This document shows, piece by piece, positions 16,743-25,368 of a DNA stretch of 64,000 bases (position 1 is its first letter; the number at the start of each line of letters is the position of its first letter). Where the stretch lies: positions 1,736,001-1,800,000 of the forward strand of contig NZ_CP157575.1 of NCBI RefSeq assembly GCF_051628905.1, given 5' to 3'. This DNA is from Asaia sp037151935. GTDB lineage: Bacteria > Pseudomonadota > Alphaproteobacteria > Acetobacterales > Acetobacteraceae. The translations under genes and the position numbers were made by a program. The notes below the pieces were generated by a model that was not told the DNA's origin, did no database searches, and saw only the letters and a list, made by a program, of their open reading frames with translations.

Positions 16743-17924
16743 ATGACCGCGCCACTCACCCAGGAAGCCAAAGAAGATCTTCTGGAACGTGGATATTCAC
16801 GCCGCCATTTCGGCCGCCTGACGAGCCTGCTCGGCATGAGTGCCGCCCTGACCCAGTTCAGCTCCTCCGCCTTCGCGGCCATCAAGGCCCCTGGTGACGA
16901 CCCGTTCGTGGGCCATCCCGACATGATCCGTATCGGCAGCAACGAATGCTGGACCGGCCCCTTCCCGTCCGCCGTGACCGCCGGTCAGGCCCAGGTGCCG
17001 TTCGGCAACCGCTATGAGCCCGATCATCTGCGTTCGACCCTGCTGCGCACCGCCTCTGCCGTTGAAGGCATTTCCGAAGAACATATCCTGCCCTGGCCCG
17101 GTTCCAGCGATCCGCTCTGTCGTTCCGTCGTGACTTTCTGTTCGCCCGAGCGCGGGCTGGTGACGGCCAATCCGACCTATGAAGCCGCCTGGCGCACCGC
17201 CGACTGGATGAAGATCAAGCTCACCCGCGTACCGCTTTCGGCCCATAACGGCTATGCCACCGATGTGCGCGCCATGCTCAAGGCCGATCCGAATGCGGGC
17301 GCCTATTATATCTGCAGCCCGAACAACCCAACCGGCACCGTCACCCCGCTCGAAGACATCGCCTGGCTCGCCGACAACAAACCCGCTGGCTCGGTCATCA
17401 TCGTCGACGAGGCGTATATTCATTTCTCGGGCGCTCCGAGTGCCATTTCGCTCGTCAAGCAGGGCAAGGACGTCATCGTTCTGCGCACCTTCTCGAAGAT
17501 GTTCGCCATGGCCGGTCTGCGCCTCGGCCTCTCTTTCGCGCGCCCCGACCTGCACAAGCGCATGATGCGCTATGACGGCCCGAACATGATCTCGATGCTG
17601 AACATCGTGGCCCTCGCCGCGGGTGCCGTCAGCCTGACCCAGGCAGATGCCATCAAGGCACGACGCGACGAGATGATCGCCGCACGCAGCATGACCTTCG
17701 ATCATCTGGCCAAACGCAATATCCGCATTTTGCCGGGCAGCCAGGCCAATATGTTCCTGGTCGACTGGAAAAAGCCCGCCTCCCAGATGAAGACCGCCTT
17801 CGCCGCCAAGAAGGTCGAGATCGGCCGCAACTGGGATATCTGGCCCACCATGTCACGTATCAGCGTCGGCTCGATGAAGGACATGGAAGGCTTCTGCGCC
17901 GCCCTGGACCAGATTTTGGCCTGA
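16743..17924 (+). CDS. Tat-exported PLP-dependent aminotransferase (histidinol-phosphate aminotransferase-like)
   Basis: 393 aa, fold-type I aminotransferase. The motifs SPNNPTG (about 192-198), VDEAYIHF and TFSKMFAMAGLRLG (PLP lysine K252) are complete, and RISVG near the end supplies the substrate carboxylate arginine. Unlike cytosolic HisC, the protein begins with a twin-arginine signal: SRRHFGRLTSLLG at residues 19-31, then a hydrophobic stretch ending in SSAFAA. It is therefore likely exported folded, with PLP already bound. GGAG lies eight bases before the ATG. The substrate is unknown; a role in histidine synthesis is unlikely outside the cytoplasm. Confidence 0.88.
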   Translation: MTAPLTQEAKEDLLERGYSRRHFGRLTSLLGMSAALTQFSSSAFAAIKAPGDDPFVGHPDMIRIGSNECWTGPFPSAVTAGQAQVPFGNRYEPDHLRSTLLRTASAVEGISEEHILPWPGSSDPLCRSVVTFCSPERGLVTANPTYEAAWRTADWMKIKLTRVPLSAHNGYATDVRAMLKADPNAGAYYICSPNNPTGTVTPLEDIAWLADNKPAGSVIIVDEAYIHFSGAPSAISLVKQGKDVIVLRTFSKMFAMAGLRLGLSFARPDLHKRMMRYDGPNMISMLNIVALAAGAVSLTQADAIKARRDEMIAARSMTFDHLAKRNIRILPGSQANMFLVDWKKPASQMKTAFAAKKVEIGRNWDIWPTMSRISVGSMKDMEGFCAALDQILA

Positions 17925-17982
17925 GTGCAGAAATCCCGCTCATACAGGCCACTCATGTAGTGCGCTTGTCTGAGCGGTCAGC

Positions 17983-18001
17983 CGCTCCGGGAACCGGAGC
18001 G
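17983..18001 (+). terminator. Hairpin after the aminotransferase gene
   Basis: CGCTCCGG and CCGGAGCG form a perfect 8-bp stem with a GAA loop, 59 bp after the aminotransferase stop. A second hairpin (CTCACGC/GCGTGAG, 18090-18110) follows. Neither has a T-tract. Both lie between convergent genes. Confidence 0.45.
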
Positions 18002-18126
18002 TTATGAAGTTCCTCTCTTCATACAAGACGTCTGCGACCTGTCTCACCACCGCACGGGAGGCCCCGCAGTTTCCCGACCAGACCACAGCCTCACGCTTTG
18101 ACCGCGTGAGTATCCACCTCTTCCAT

Positions 18127-19689
18127 TCAGAAGAGATGCTCTCCGAGAATACCCTTCACCAGCAGCGACACCGATTTTCTCGAAGCCTCATCCAGCGTCG
18201 CATAGGCATTGAACAACAGGGGCGCAGTCGAACGATCGAGCTTCTCACAGCCTCGTCTGAAATCCTCGAGATTGCTGACTCCCGACAGATATGATGCTGC
18301 TCCCTTGATGAAGGCAGGGCACTCTGCCTGTGTCAGGGTTCTGAGAGTAAAGCTCTCCCAGGCGAGTGCCCGGATTTTATGAGCGGAATAAGTGCCGTTA
18401 GGCAGGAAGCCAAGATAGCGATTCGTACGCGGATGAGACAACGAAACTGTGCCATCGCTGTTCTGCCACGCCTCGAATGTCAGACCCTGCGTTATTCTTG
18501 GATCGCCCTTTATCTGCCACGGCGTCCCGTCAGCGGTGAAAAGGTGCACATATCGGCTGCCACGGCTAAAAATACCAATCAGACCTTCAGCGCTATCGTC
18601 AACGGACAGTTTCCCCTGCAACGCGCCGAGGCGGCGTCCGAAATGATCGTCCAGATAAAAGCCAATCCACTGGTCGCCGTCCTGCAACGCACTCTTCAGG
18701 ATGCCGCCTGAACTCTCGTGAAACGAGATCCAGTTGCTACGTATCTCGTGCTCCAGCGGACGATAGCTCGGTCGGAATACCGGAACATCGGGAGCGCCCA
18801 TCATTCCTGCAAACTGCAACAGGAAAGCCGAAGGCGTGCCTCGTATCACACGCGCAATGACCTCTGCCTGCTGCGACGCTATTCTCTGCATCCACGCGAG
18901 AAATCCCGAGATGTAGCTTTCGGCAAATGACGTCTCTACGGCGTTGTATTCGCTCTTGTTGACTACCGTATGGAGCGGATCTCCCGCGTCCCGGCGCACC
19001 TCTTCGAGATGTCTGTCTCTTTTGACGTAATGCTCGAGAGAGCGTGACTGATAATGCACCAGTTTTCCGCCCTGCCAGTCCGGAGCACTTTCGGTAAAAC
19101 CACCAAACTTGCTTGCCCAGACGATCGGCCGCCCTGCGGCGTCAACGCTATCACCGCTGACATAGACGTTATGAACCTGCGAAATCTCGCCAATAAGACG
19201 GGAAGGTCGAAAAATAACCTTTGTATGCCGGTTCCAGTAAAGGTCTGGGGTGCCGTGTCGCGTGTAATTCAGAACAGGAGCGCCCGCAGGACGGCTGACA
19301 AATCCGTTAGGGCCGACGCAGCTCCAGTTGAAAGCAACGAGAGAGGCGTCTCCAACTCCTTGGAGATACGTGCCGATATCCTGACCATCGAGATCGAGAT
19401 ATTCATCCGCGTCGAAAAACGCGATCCAGTCGAATTCGCTGCCATATCGCGTAACAGCATCATTATAGGCGCGAACCTGCCTGATATTATGAAGGTCACG
19501 ATTGACCGCATTACGCGCATAGCGAATATCGATACTGTCCATCAGCGACAGGATCACAGATTCGGTATTGTCGTCCGAAAAATCATTGTAAATAATGAAA
19601 CTGTCGAAGCCGAGCGCTTTGTGCCAGGCGATCCAGTACGCGATTTCTGACTCTTCGTCTTTCACAACCAAACATATCGCCGTCTTCAT
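18127..19689 (-). CDS. Glycosyltransferase family 2-like protein with beta-rich C-terminal domain
   Basis: 520 aa. The N-terminal half is a GT2-like domain of the type beginning with a short strand VVKDEESEIAYWIAWHKALGFD, followed by YNDFSDDNT and FFDADEYLDLD, the nucleotide-sugar and metal-binding motifs. Residues 320-450 contain repeated short strands (GDQWIGFYLDDHFGRRLGAL, DGTVSLSHPRTNRYLGFLPNG) that look like a fascin- or ricin-type beta-trefoil, which could bind a glycan; this is inference. The gene stands alone on the minus strand between the two halves of the hopanoid cluster and is flanked by poorly organised sequence. Confidence 0.75.
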   Translation of the reverse strand: MKTAICLVVKDEESEIAYWIAWHKALGFDSFIIYNDFSDDNTESVILSLMDSIDIRYARNAVNRDLHNIRQVRAYNDAVTRYGSEFDWIAFFDADEYLDLDGQDIGTYLQGVGDASLVAFNWSCVGPNGFVSRPAGAPVLNYTRHGTPDLYWNRHTKVIFRPSRLIGEISQVHNVYVSGDSVDAAGRPIVWASKFGGFTESAPDWQGGKLVHYQSRSLEHYVKRDRHLEEVRRDAGDPLHTVVNKSEYNAVETSFAESYISGFLAWMQRIASQQAEVIARVIRGTPSAFLLQFAGMMGAPDVPVFRPSYRPLEHEIRSNWISFHESSGGILKSALQDGDQWIGFYLDDHFGRRLGALQGKLSVDDSAEGLIGIFSRGSRYVHLFTADGTPWQIKGDPRITQGLTFEAWQNSDGTVSLSHPRTNRYLGFLPNGTYSAHKIRALAWESFTLRTLTQAECPAFIKGAASYLSGVSNLEDFRRGCEKLDRSTAPLLFNAYATLDEASRKSVSLLVKGILGEHLF

Positions 19690-19971
19690 ATCAGCACGCC
19701 CTCAGCTAGCATTGAGAGATCATTACTGGCTTGAGATTGGCCACTCAAGCGTCAAGGTGCTGCAATTTTTCAACGAAATATTGTGCAATGGTCAGTTCAA
19801 CCCAACGAGCCCGATCATATAGCGACGGCGTAACGAGCAAATGCAAGAATAACCAATTGCAAGACGTTGGTATCGCGCTTCCGCATCTTGCGCGCACCGC
19901 TCGCCCTGCCTGTTTCTCGCTTGCTTCAAACGAAAAACAGAAAACGATCCGGGAGCGCAGATTGCCCGCGA

Positions 19972-20853
19972 TCAGGGGTGCCGGATACCTTTCAGGGCTC
20001 CGACTGCCAGCGCAAACACGCCATCGCCACGACCCAGTTTGACTCGATCAGCTACGGGGTCTTCGCGTCGCAGCCGCGCTGCAAGGCGATGCGAAAGGGC
20101 TAGCACAACCGCGCAATAGGCACGCATGCGTCGGTCGCGCACCAGAGCGGGCAGGGCAGAAGCCTCGCGGTTCAGATGGTCGACCTCATCGAGCAAGTGG
20201 TCGAACACACGACGCAGCCCAGGCTTGCTGCGGGCCAGAAGAACATCTTCGACCTTCGCCCCTTCTGCATCCAGCATATCCTGCGGCAGATAGGAGCGAT
20301 TCAAGGTCTTGAGGTCGGCCGTCACATCCTGAAGGTGGTTGAGCACCTGCAACGCACTGCAAAGCGCGTCGGAAAGCGGCAACGTCTCAGCCTTTTCTCC
20401 ATGCAGCAGCAGCAGGAAGCGCCCGACCGGGTTGGCGGAAAAGCGGCAATAACCCAGCAACTCGTCCCAGTTACCGTAGCGATTTTTCATCGCATCCTGG
20501 ATGAAGGCCGTAATCAGATCGGTCGCGGTCTCGAGCGGCACGCCGGTCTCAAGAAGATGGCGCCGCAGTATCACTGCGGTCTGCGCATCCGCGCGATGGG
20601 GCGCATCGCGTTCGCCGCGAATGACCTCTCCCATTCCCGTCAGCCGTGCAATCTTGGCCTCGGCAGAGAGTGTCGCGTTATCGACCATATCATCGATGAC
20701 GCGGGCAAAATTGTAATAGGCCGTGACATGGGCCCGATTGGCCTTCGCGAAAAGAAGAGACCCTACCGGAAAATTCTCGTCACTGGCGCCCTTGCGCGAC
20801 GTTACATCAGACTCGCCCCAGACGGGATCGATGGTCTTGCTGATGGCATTCAT
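19972..20853 (-). CDS. hpnC: Hydroxysqualene synthase HpnC
   Basis: 293 aa from the ATG that shares its A with the hpnB TGA stop (TGATG at 20855-20851); an upstream in-frame start would overlap hpnB by 40 bp and is less likely. It is a squalene/phytoene synthase-family enzyme with the aspartate motifs VIDDMVDNA and HLQDVTADLKTLNRSYLP. HpnC converts presqualene diphosphate to hydroxysqualene, the step between HpnD and HpnE. It ends the hpnA-hpnB-hpnC block. Confidence 0.92.
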   Translation of the reverse strand: MNAISKTIDPVWGESDVTSRKGASDENFPVGSLLFAKANRAHVTAYYNFARVIDDMVDNATLSAEAKIARLTGMGEVIRGERDAPHRADAQTAVILRRHLLETGVPLETATDLITAFIQDAMKNRYGNWDELLGYCRFSANPVGRFLLLLHGEKAETLPLSDALCSALQVLNHLQDVTADLKTLNRSYLPQDMLDAEGAKVEDVLLARSKPGLRRVFDHLLDEVDHLNREASALPALVRDRRMRAYCAVVLALSHRLAARLRREDPVADRVKLGRGDGVFALAVGALKGIRHP

Positions 20854-22007
20854 CAGGCGTGAGTCTCCTCGGTGTAGAAACGGCTTTTCCACTGCACGCC
20901 GCGCCCGCGATGATGATCGACCGCCGAACCGATGGTTGCCGCCATGTAGAACGCCGCCACCACGGGCAACGCCAGTGCGCGTAGAGGTGAAAGCCTAAAA
21001 CGCAAGAGCGTCGGCAGGAAGGATATAACCGCTAGAAACAGCGAGGCGCCGCCCATGACGCGCACCCGTCCGCGACCGAAGAGCGCGAAATAGACAGGTG
21101 CCAGCCAGACAAGCCCCATGCCAATCACCGTGCAGAGCAAAATGATCGGAGAATACCGCAGCTGCACATAAGCCGTACGGGCAATCATACGCCAGATATC
21201 GCCCGCACCACGATAGGGGCGGATCGACCAGGCGAGCGTGCTATGGCCGAGATAGAGCTTGCCCCCTGCCCGCTTAATATCGGAGGCAAGCGAACAATCA
21301 TCTATCAGCGCGCCCCGCACGGTCTCGACGCCACCGATCCGTTCGAGCATCGCACGACGCACCAGAATCGTGCCGCCCGCCGCACCGGCTACTTCGGAGG
21401 CCGGATCGTTGACCTTTTCGAACGGGTAGAGCATCGCAAAGAAATAGACGAAAGCAGGTACCAGCAGCCGCTCCGCCGCGCTCTCGCAGTTCAGCACCAC
21501 CATTTCCGACACCATGTCCAGCCCGTCGCGCTGCGCCTTTTCAACCAGAGTTTCGAGATGCAGGGCCGAATGCAGGATATCGGCATCGGTCAGCAGGATG
21601 AACCCGTCTGCATCTACCTTCTCACGGGCGACCATTTCGCCCTGATGCACTGCCCAGAGCTTGCCGCTCCACCCTTCGGGGCGCTCTCGCCCGGTCACCA
21701 CGGTCAGGCGGCCATGCGGGTCCGGCACCTGACGCGCCAGATCGCCCGTACCATCGGCGCTGCCGTCATCGACGACGATGACGCTCAGCCTGCCTTTGTA
21801 ATCCTGCTGGAGCAGTGTCGCGAGACAGGGCTGAATCGATTCAGCCTCATCTCTGGCTGGTACGACGACAGCGACATCAGGCCAGATACTGGCCGAAACG
21901 GTATTGAACGGCGTCAGACGAGTGCCGGTACGCCAGAAGCGCCCATGGGCAAAAAGCAGCTTGCCCCAGGCCGCGAGCGCCGAGGCAGCCATCAGATTTC
22001 TGATCAT
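20853..22007 (-). CDS. hpnB: Hopene-associated glycosyltransferase HpnB
   Basis: 384 aa. The N-terminus has a membrane-associated hydrophobic stretch, then the GT2 motifs VVVDDGSADGT and LLTDADILHS. The C-terminal third holds several membrane helices. The family is found with hopanoid genes but its reaction is not established. It overlaps hpnA by four bases (ATGA) and hpnC by one base, so the three are translationally coupled. Confidence 0.9.
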   Translation of the reverse strand: MIRNLMAASALAAWGKLLFAHGRFWRTGTRLTPFNTVSASIWPDVAVVVPARDEAESIQPCLATLLQQDYKGRLSVIVVDDGSADGTGDLARQVPDPHGRLTVVTGRERPEGWSGKLWAVHQGEMVAREKVDADGFILLTDADILHSALHLETLVEKAQRDGLDMVSEMVVLNCESAAERLLVPAFVYFFAMLYPFEKVNDPASEVAGAAGGTILVRRAMLERIGGVETVRGALIDDCSLASDIKRAGGKLYLGHSTLAWSIRPYRGAGDIWRMIARTAYVQLRYSPIILLCTVIGMGLVWLAPVYFALFGRGRVRVMGGASLFLAVISFLPTLLRFRLSPLRALALPVVAAFYMAATIGSAVDHHRGRGVQWKSRFYTEETHA

Positions 22008-23005
22008 TTCGTGGGAATCCGGCCGTGTTCGCGAAACCAGGTCACCGCGTCTGCCACAGCCTCGCGCGCCGGGCGTGGCGCATAACCGAGCTGCTCCTGC
22101 GCCTTGAGAGAGGTGAAGAACATTTTCTTCTTGGACATCGCCAGCGTCTCACGCGTCACACGCGGCTCGATGCCGAAACCACGCGCCAGCCATTCGGAGA
22201 CGATTGCCACCGGCTGCAACCAGGCTTGGCGAAGCCTGATGCGCGGCGGCTTGACGCAGGCCACTTCGCTGATCAGCGAGAAGAAGTCGCCGAGCATGTA
22301 ATTCTCGCCGCCGAGAATGTATTTCTCGCCGATCATGCCCTTTTCCAGCGCCAGGGCATGACCCTCGGCCACGTCATCGACATGCACGATATTGAGCCCG
22401 CTATCGACATAGGCAGGCATGTTGCCCGAAGCCACATCGACGATCATCTGACCCGTCGGGGTCGGCTTGATGTCGCGCGGCCCTACCGGCGTCGAGGGAT
22501 TGACGATCACCGCAGGCAAGCCGTGCTCACGCACCAGCTTGAGCACTTCCTGCTCGGCCCGATATTTGGAGAGCTTGTAAACCCCGATCACGTCATGTTC
22601 GGTGACAGGGGTCTGCTCATTGGCTGGCGTTGCATCTTTGGTCAGGCCAAGGGCGGCAACGGAAGAGCAGTACACGACGCGCTCCACCCCGGCATCGAGC
22701 GCGGCCATCATCAGACGACGCGTGCCCTCTACATTCGCCCGCATCATGACCGCCGGATCAGGGACCCAAAGGCGATAATCGGCCGCCACATGAAACAGGT
22801 AGCGGCAACCTGCCAGGGCAGGGCCGAAACTCTCCGGCGCTGTGAGGTCACCGATCACCAGATCGGCGTCGAGCCCTTCGAGATTCGACAGATCGGCCCC
22901 GGCGCGCACCAGCAATCTGATCTTGTGACCACGCTGCTTGAGAACACGCGCGACCGCCGAGCCAACAAAACCGGTTGCCCCGGTAATCAGCGTGTATTCG
23001 CTCAT
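22004..23005 (-). CDS. hpnA: Hopanoid-associated sugar epimerase HpnA (SDR family)
   Basis: 333 aa. It is an extended short-chain dehydrogenase with the Rossmann motif GATGFVGSAVARVL at residues 7-20 and the catalytic YKLSK motif near residue 140. Related proteins are annotated as dihydroflavonol-4-reductase-like or NAD-dependent epimerases. It is the first gene of the hpnA-hpnB-hpnC block and is divergent from the HpnL-like gene over 255 bp, which should hold promoters for both although no clear hexamers stand out. Confidence 0.92.
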   Translation of the reverse strand: MSEYTLITGATGFVGSAVARVLKQRGHKIRLLVRAGADLSNLEGLDADLVIGDLTAPESFGPALAGCRYLFHVAADYRLWVPDPAVMMRANVEGTRRLMMAALDAGVERVVYCSSVAALGLTKDATPANEQTPVTEHDVIGVYKLSKYRAEQEVLKLVREHGLPAVIVNPSTPVGPRDIKPTPTGQMIVDVASGNMPAYVDSGLNIVHVDDVAEGHALALEKGMIGEKYILGGENYMLGDFFSLISEVACVKPPRIRLRQAWLQPVAIVSEWLARGFGIEPRVTRETLAMSKKKMFFTSLKAQEQLGYAPRPAREAVADAVTWFREHGRIPTK

Positions 23006-23260
23006 GATAGGCCTTGATGCTCTCGTTTATTGCAAATCGACATGGCACCATACCGCTCACGGGAGGACAAGCAACCTGCGGGGTGATGGCTTTTTCGTCA
23101 TATTCAGCCTTGGAGTAGCGAAAGCAGACTGTCTGGTGTAGACAGCCGCGGACACTCGACAGCGCGACATACTCTAGTAAATGCCGCAGAAACCTCATCT
23201 GCCTTTTCCCCGGCCGTGTGAGGGCCCTCGCAACCCTGCGTCGTTCGGACAAGACTTGCC

Positions 23261-24319
23261 TTGAAAACCCTGACCCTCATCCTCTCCCTGCTCGGCCTCG
23301 CTCTGCTTACGGGGATCATGGCCTGGCTCGGCATCGGTCATGTTTTCACCGCCATGCAGCGTATCGGGATCGGCGGGTTTCTGGCCATCGTTGGCGGTCA
23401 GGCGCTGGTCGATCTTGGCCTGGGCATTTCCTGGTATTGCGCCTGCCCCGAAGTCGGCCTCTTTCGCACCATCGCTTCGCGCGCTGTGCGCGATGCCGCC
23501 GGCAACTGCCTGCCCTTCTCGCAGCTCGGCGGCATGGTGATCGGCATTCGCGCCACATGCAGCATTCCGACACTGAGCCGTAAGCTTGGGCCGCTGCAAT
23601 GGCCAGCTGCCGTCGCGACCAATATCGTCGATATCACGACAGAGGTACTGGGCCAGATCGTCTTCGTCATCATCGCTCTGGCCTGCCTGTTCGACCATAG
23701 TGGCACGAACAAATTCACCTGGCCGGTTCTGGGGGGCATGGGGCTCCTTGCGCTCGGCATCGCAGGCTTCATCTGGACGCAGCAACGCGGTGGGGCTGCC
23801 ATCCATCATGCGGCCCGCTTTCTCGGTCGTCATATCGCCGATGGATGGCGCACGACGCTCATCGACAACATGGAGACGTTTCAGGCCCAGCTCGATCTGC
23901 TCTGGGCACGTCCGGCCCGCATCGCGACAGGCGCTTTCGTCCATCTGCTTTGCTGGCTCGGTGGCGCAGCCGTCACCTGGCTATCGCTCGAATTGCTGGG
24001 TGCCCATATCGGCTATCTGGGCGCGGTTGCGATCGAAGGCGTGGTCTGCGGCATCATGTCTGCCTCTTTCCTCGTGCCCGCAGCTCTCGGCGTGCAGGAA
24101 GCCGCCTATGTGGCCATAGGCTATTTCTTCGGGATCGAAGCCGAAATCTCGCTTGGTCTTTCGCTGCTGCGTCGCGGGCGCGACATCGCCATCGGCATCC
24201 CGGTCATGGCGATGTGGCAGATTTCGGAGATGCGCCGCCTGCGCAAGGGGGAGCACCAGACGTCAGGCGACGAAGAGCTTGATTACGCCGACCCTGTTAC
24301 CCGGAGTGAGGCGTCATGA
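23261..24319 (+). CDS. hpnL: HpnL-like polytopic membrane protein
   Basis: 352 aa starting at TTG 23261; no ATG fits the hydrophobic N-terminus LKTLTLILSLLGLALLTGIMA. It is an integral membrane protein of the lysylphosphatidylglycerol synthase transmembrane-domain family, the subgroup repeatedly found next to hopanoid genes (HpnL). The late motif SFLVPAALGVQEAAYVAIGYFFGI is characteristic. A role in hopanoid transport or lipid handling has been proposed for the family but is not established. It is divergent from hpnA and overlaps the next gene by four bases. Confidence 0.78.
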   Translation: MKTLTLILSLLGLALLTGIMAWLGIGHVFTAMQRIGIGGFLAIVGGQALVDLGLGISWYCACPEVGLFRTIASRAVRDAAGNCLPFSQLGGMVIGIRATCSIPTLSRKLGPLQWPAAVATNIVDITTEVLGQIVFVIIALACLFDHSGTNKFTWPVLGGMGLLALGIAGFIWTQQRGGAAIHHAARFLGRHIADGWRTTLIDNMETFQAQLDLLWARPARIATGAFVHLLCWLGGAAVTWLSLELLGAHIGYLGAVAIEGVVCGIMSASFLVPAALGVQEAAYVAIGYFFGIEAEISLGLSLLRRGRDIAIGIPVMAMWQISEMRRLRKGEHQTSGDEELDYADPVTRSEAS

Positions 24320-25203
24320 CCCAGCCGATTTTCGGCACTCTTTGCGTCATCGGTCCGGGCCTTATCGGCTCGTCCGTATTGCGACGACTGCGCACGCAAC
24401 CAGAACTTGTCGGCAGGCTGATCGTGGCCGACCGTGACCCCGCCGTCCTCGACCGGATACGCCATCTCGATCTGGGCGATGTGATTACAGACGATCTGCA
24501 GGAAGCGGTGAAAGACGCCGATTGTGTGATGCTTTGCGTCCCCGTCGGCGCCATCGCCCCTGTTGGCGCAGCGGTTTTGCCACATATGAAGCCTGGCGCC
24601 ATCCTGACCGATGTCGGTTCGACCCGACGTAGCGTCGTCGATGCCCTTGCCCCGCATCTGCGCAACGACGTTCCCTATATCCCGGCTCATCCCATGGCGG
24701 GCACAGAGCATTCAGGACCCGATGCCGGGTTCGCCACGCTTTTCGACGATCGCTGGTGTCTGCTGACGCCTTCTGCCGACGCCTCGCAAGTGGCAGTTGA
24801 TCGCATCGCCGATTTCTGGCGCGCCATGGGCGCCCGTATTCGGGTGATGGACACCGACCACCACGACACGATCTGCGCCATGGTCAGTCACCTGCCGCAT
24901 CTGATCGCCTTCACCATCTGCGGCACCGCCGATACGCTGGCTGAAGACATGCGCGCCGAGGTGCTTGATTTCGCGGCCTCGGGTTTTCGCGATTTCACTC
25001 GAATCGCAGCCTCGGACCCGACCATGTGGCGCGATATCTTCCTGAACAACAGCGACGCTCTGCTTAGCGTACTGGACCGCTTCAGTCAGGATGCTGCCGC
25101 AATGGCCAAAGCCATCAGAGAGAGAGACGAACAGACCATCGTCGAGACGATTTCACGCGGACGCCGCATTCGTCGCAGCCTGCTCGAAAACCGCCAAGCC
25201 TGA
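24316..25203 (+). CDS. Prephenate/arogenate dehydrogenase
   Basis: 295 aa. The nucleotide-binding motif is VIGPGLIGSSVLRRLR at the N-terminus, and HPMAGTEHSGPDAG plus SHLPHLIAF, with the conserved catalytic histidines, are typical of the TyrA/TyrC dehydrogenase family. The enzyme oxidatively decarboxylates prephenate or arogenate in tyrosine synthesis. Its ATG overlaps the stop of the HpnL-like gene (ATGA), so the two are co-translated even though the functions look unrelated. There is no chorismate mutase or ACT domain. Confidence 0.9.
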   Translation: MTQPIFGTLCVIGPGLIGSSVLRRLRTQPELVGRLIVADRDPAVLDRIRHLDLGDVITDDLQEAVKDADCVMLCVPVGAIAPVGAAVLPHMKPGAILTDVGSTRRSVVDALAPHLRNDVPYIPAHPMAGTEHSGPDAGFATLFDDRWCLLTPSADASQVAVDRIADFWRAMGARIRVMDTDHHDTICAMVSHLPHLIAFTICGTADTLAEDMRAEVLDFAASGFRDFTRIAASDPTMWRDIFLNNSDALLSVLDRFSQDAAAMAKAIRERDEQTIVETISRGRRIRRSLLENRQA

Positions 25204-25271
25204 TTTTTCAGTAACATTAGAGGAGGTGTTCGCTCCTTTTCGATGAGGGAAAAGAACGCCTCGCATCTTGT

Positions 25272-25357
25272 ATGGGGCTTTGCCCCATTCCCCACCAAAG
25301 GGCCGTCGCCCTTTGGAAACCCTTTACTGGGGTGCATCGGCGGGGCTTAGCCCCGCC
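25272..25357. repeat. Three tandem hairpins, REP-like element
   Basis: Three separate perfect palindromes lie within 86 bp: 25272-25288 (7-bp stem, TTT loop), 25295-25316 (CCAAAGGGC/GCCCTTTGG, 9-bp stem, CGTC loop) and 25339-25357 (GGCGGGGC/GCCCCGCC, 8-bp stem, TTA loop). They fill the space between the convergent dehydrogenase and pyruvate kinase genes. The layout resembles the intergenic palindromic repeats of acetic acid bacteria, which may act as transcript ends. No T-tract follows any of them. Confidence 0.65.
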
Positions 25358-25368
25358 AAAGATCAGCT

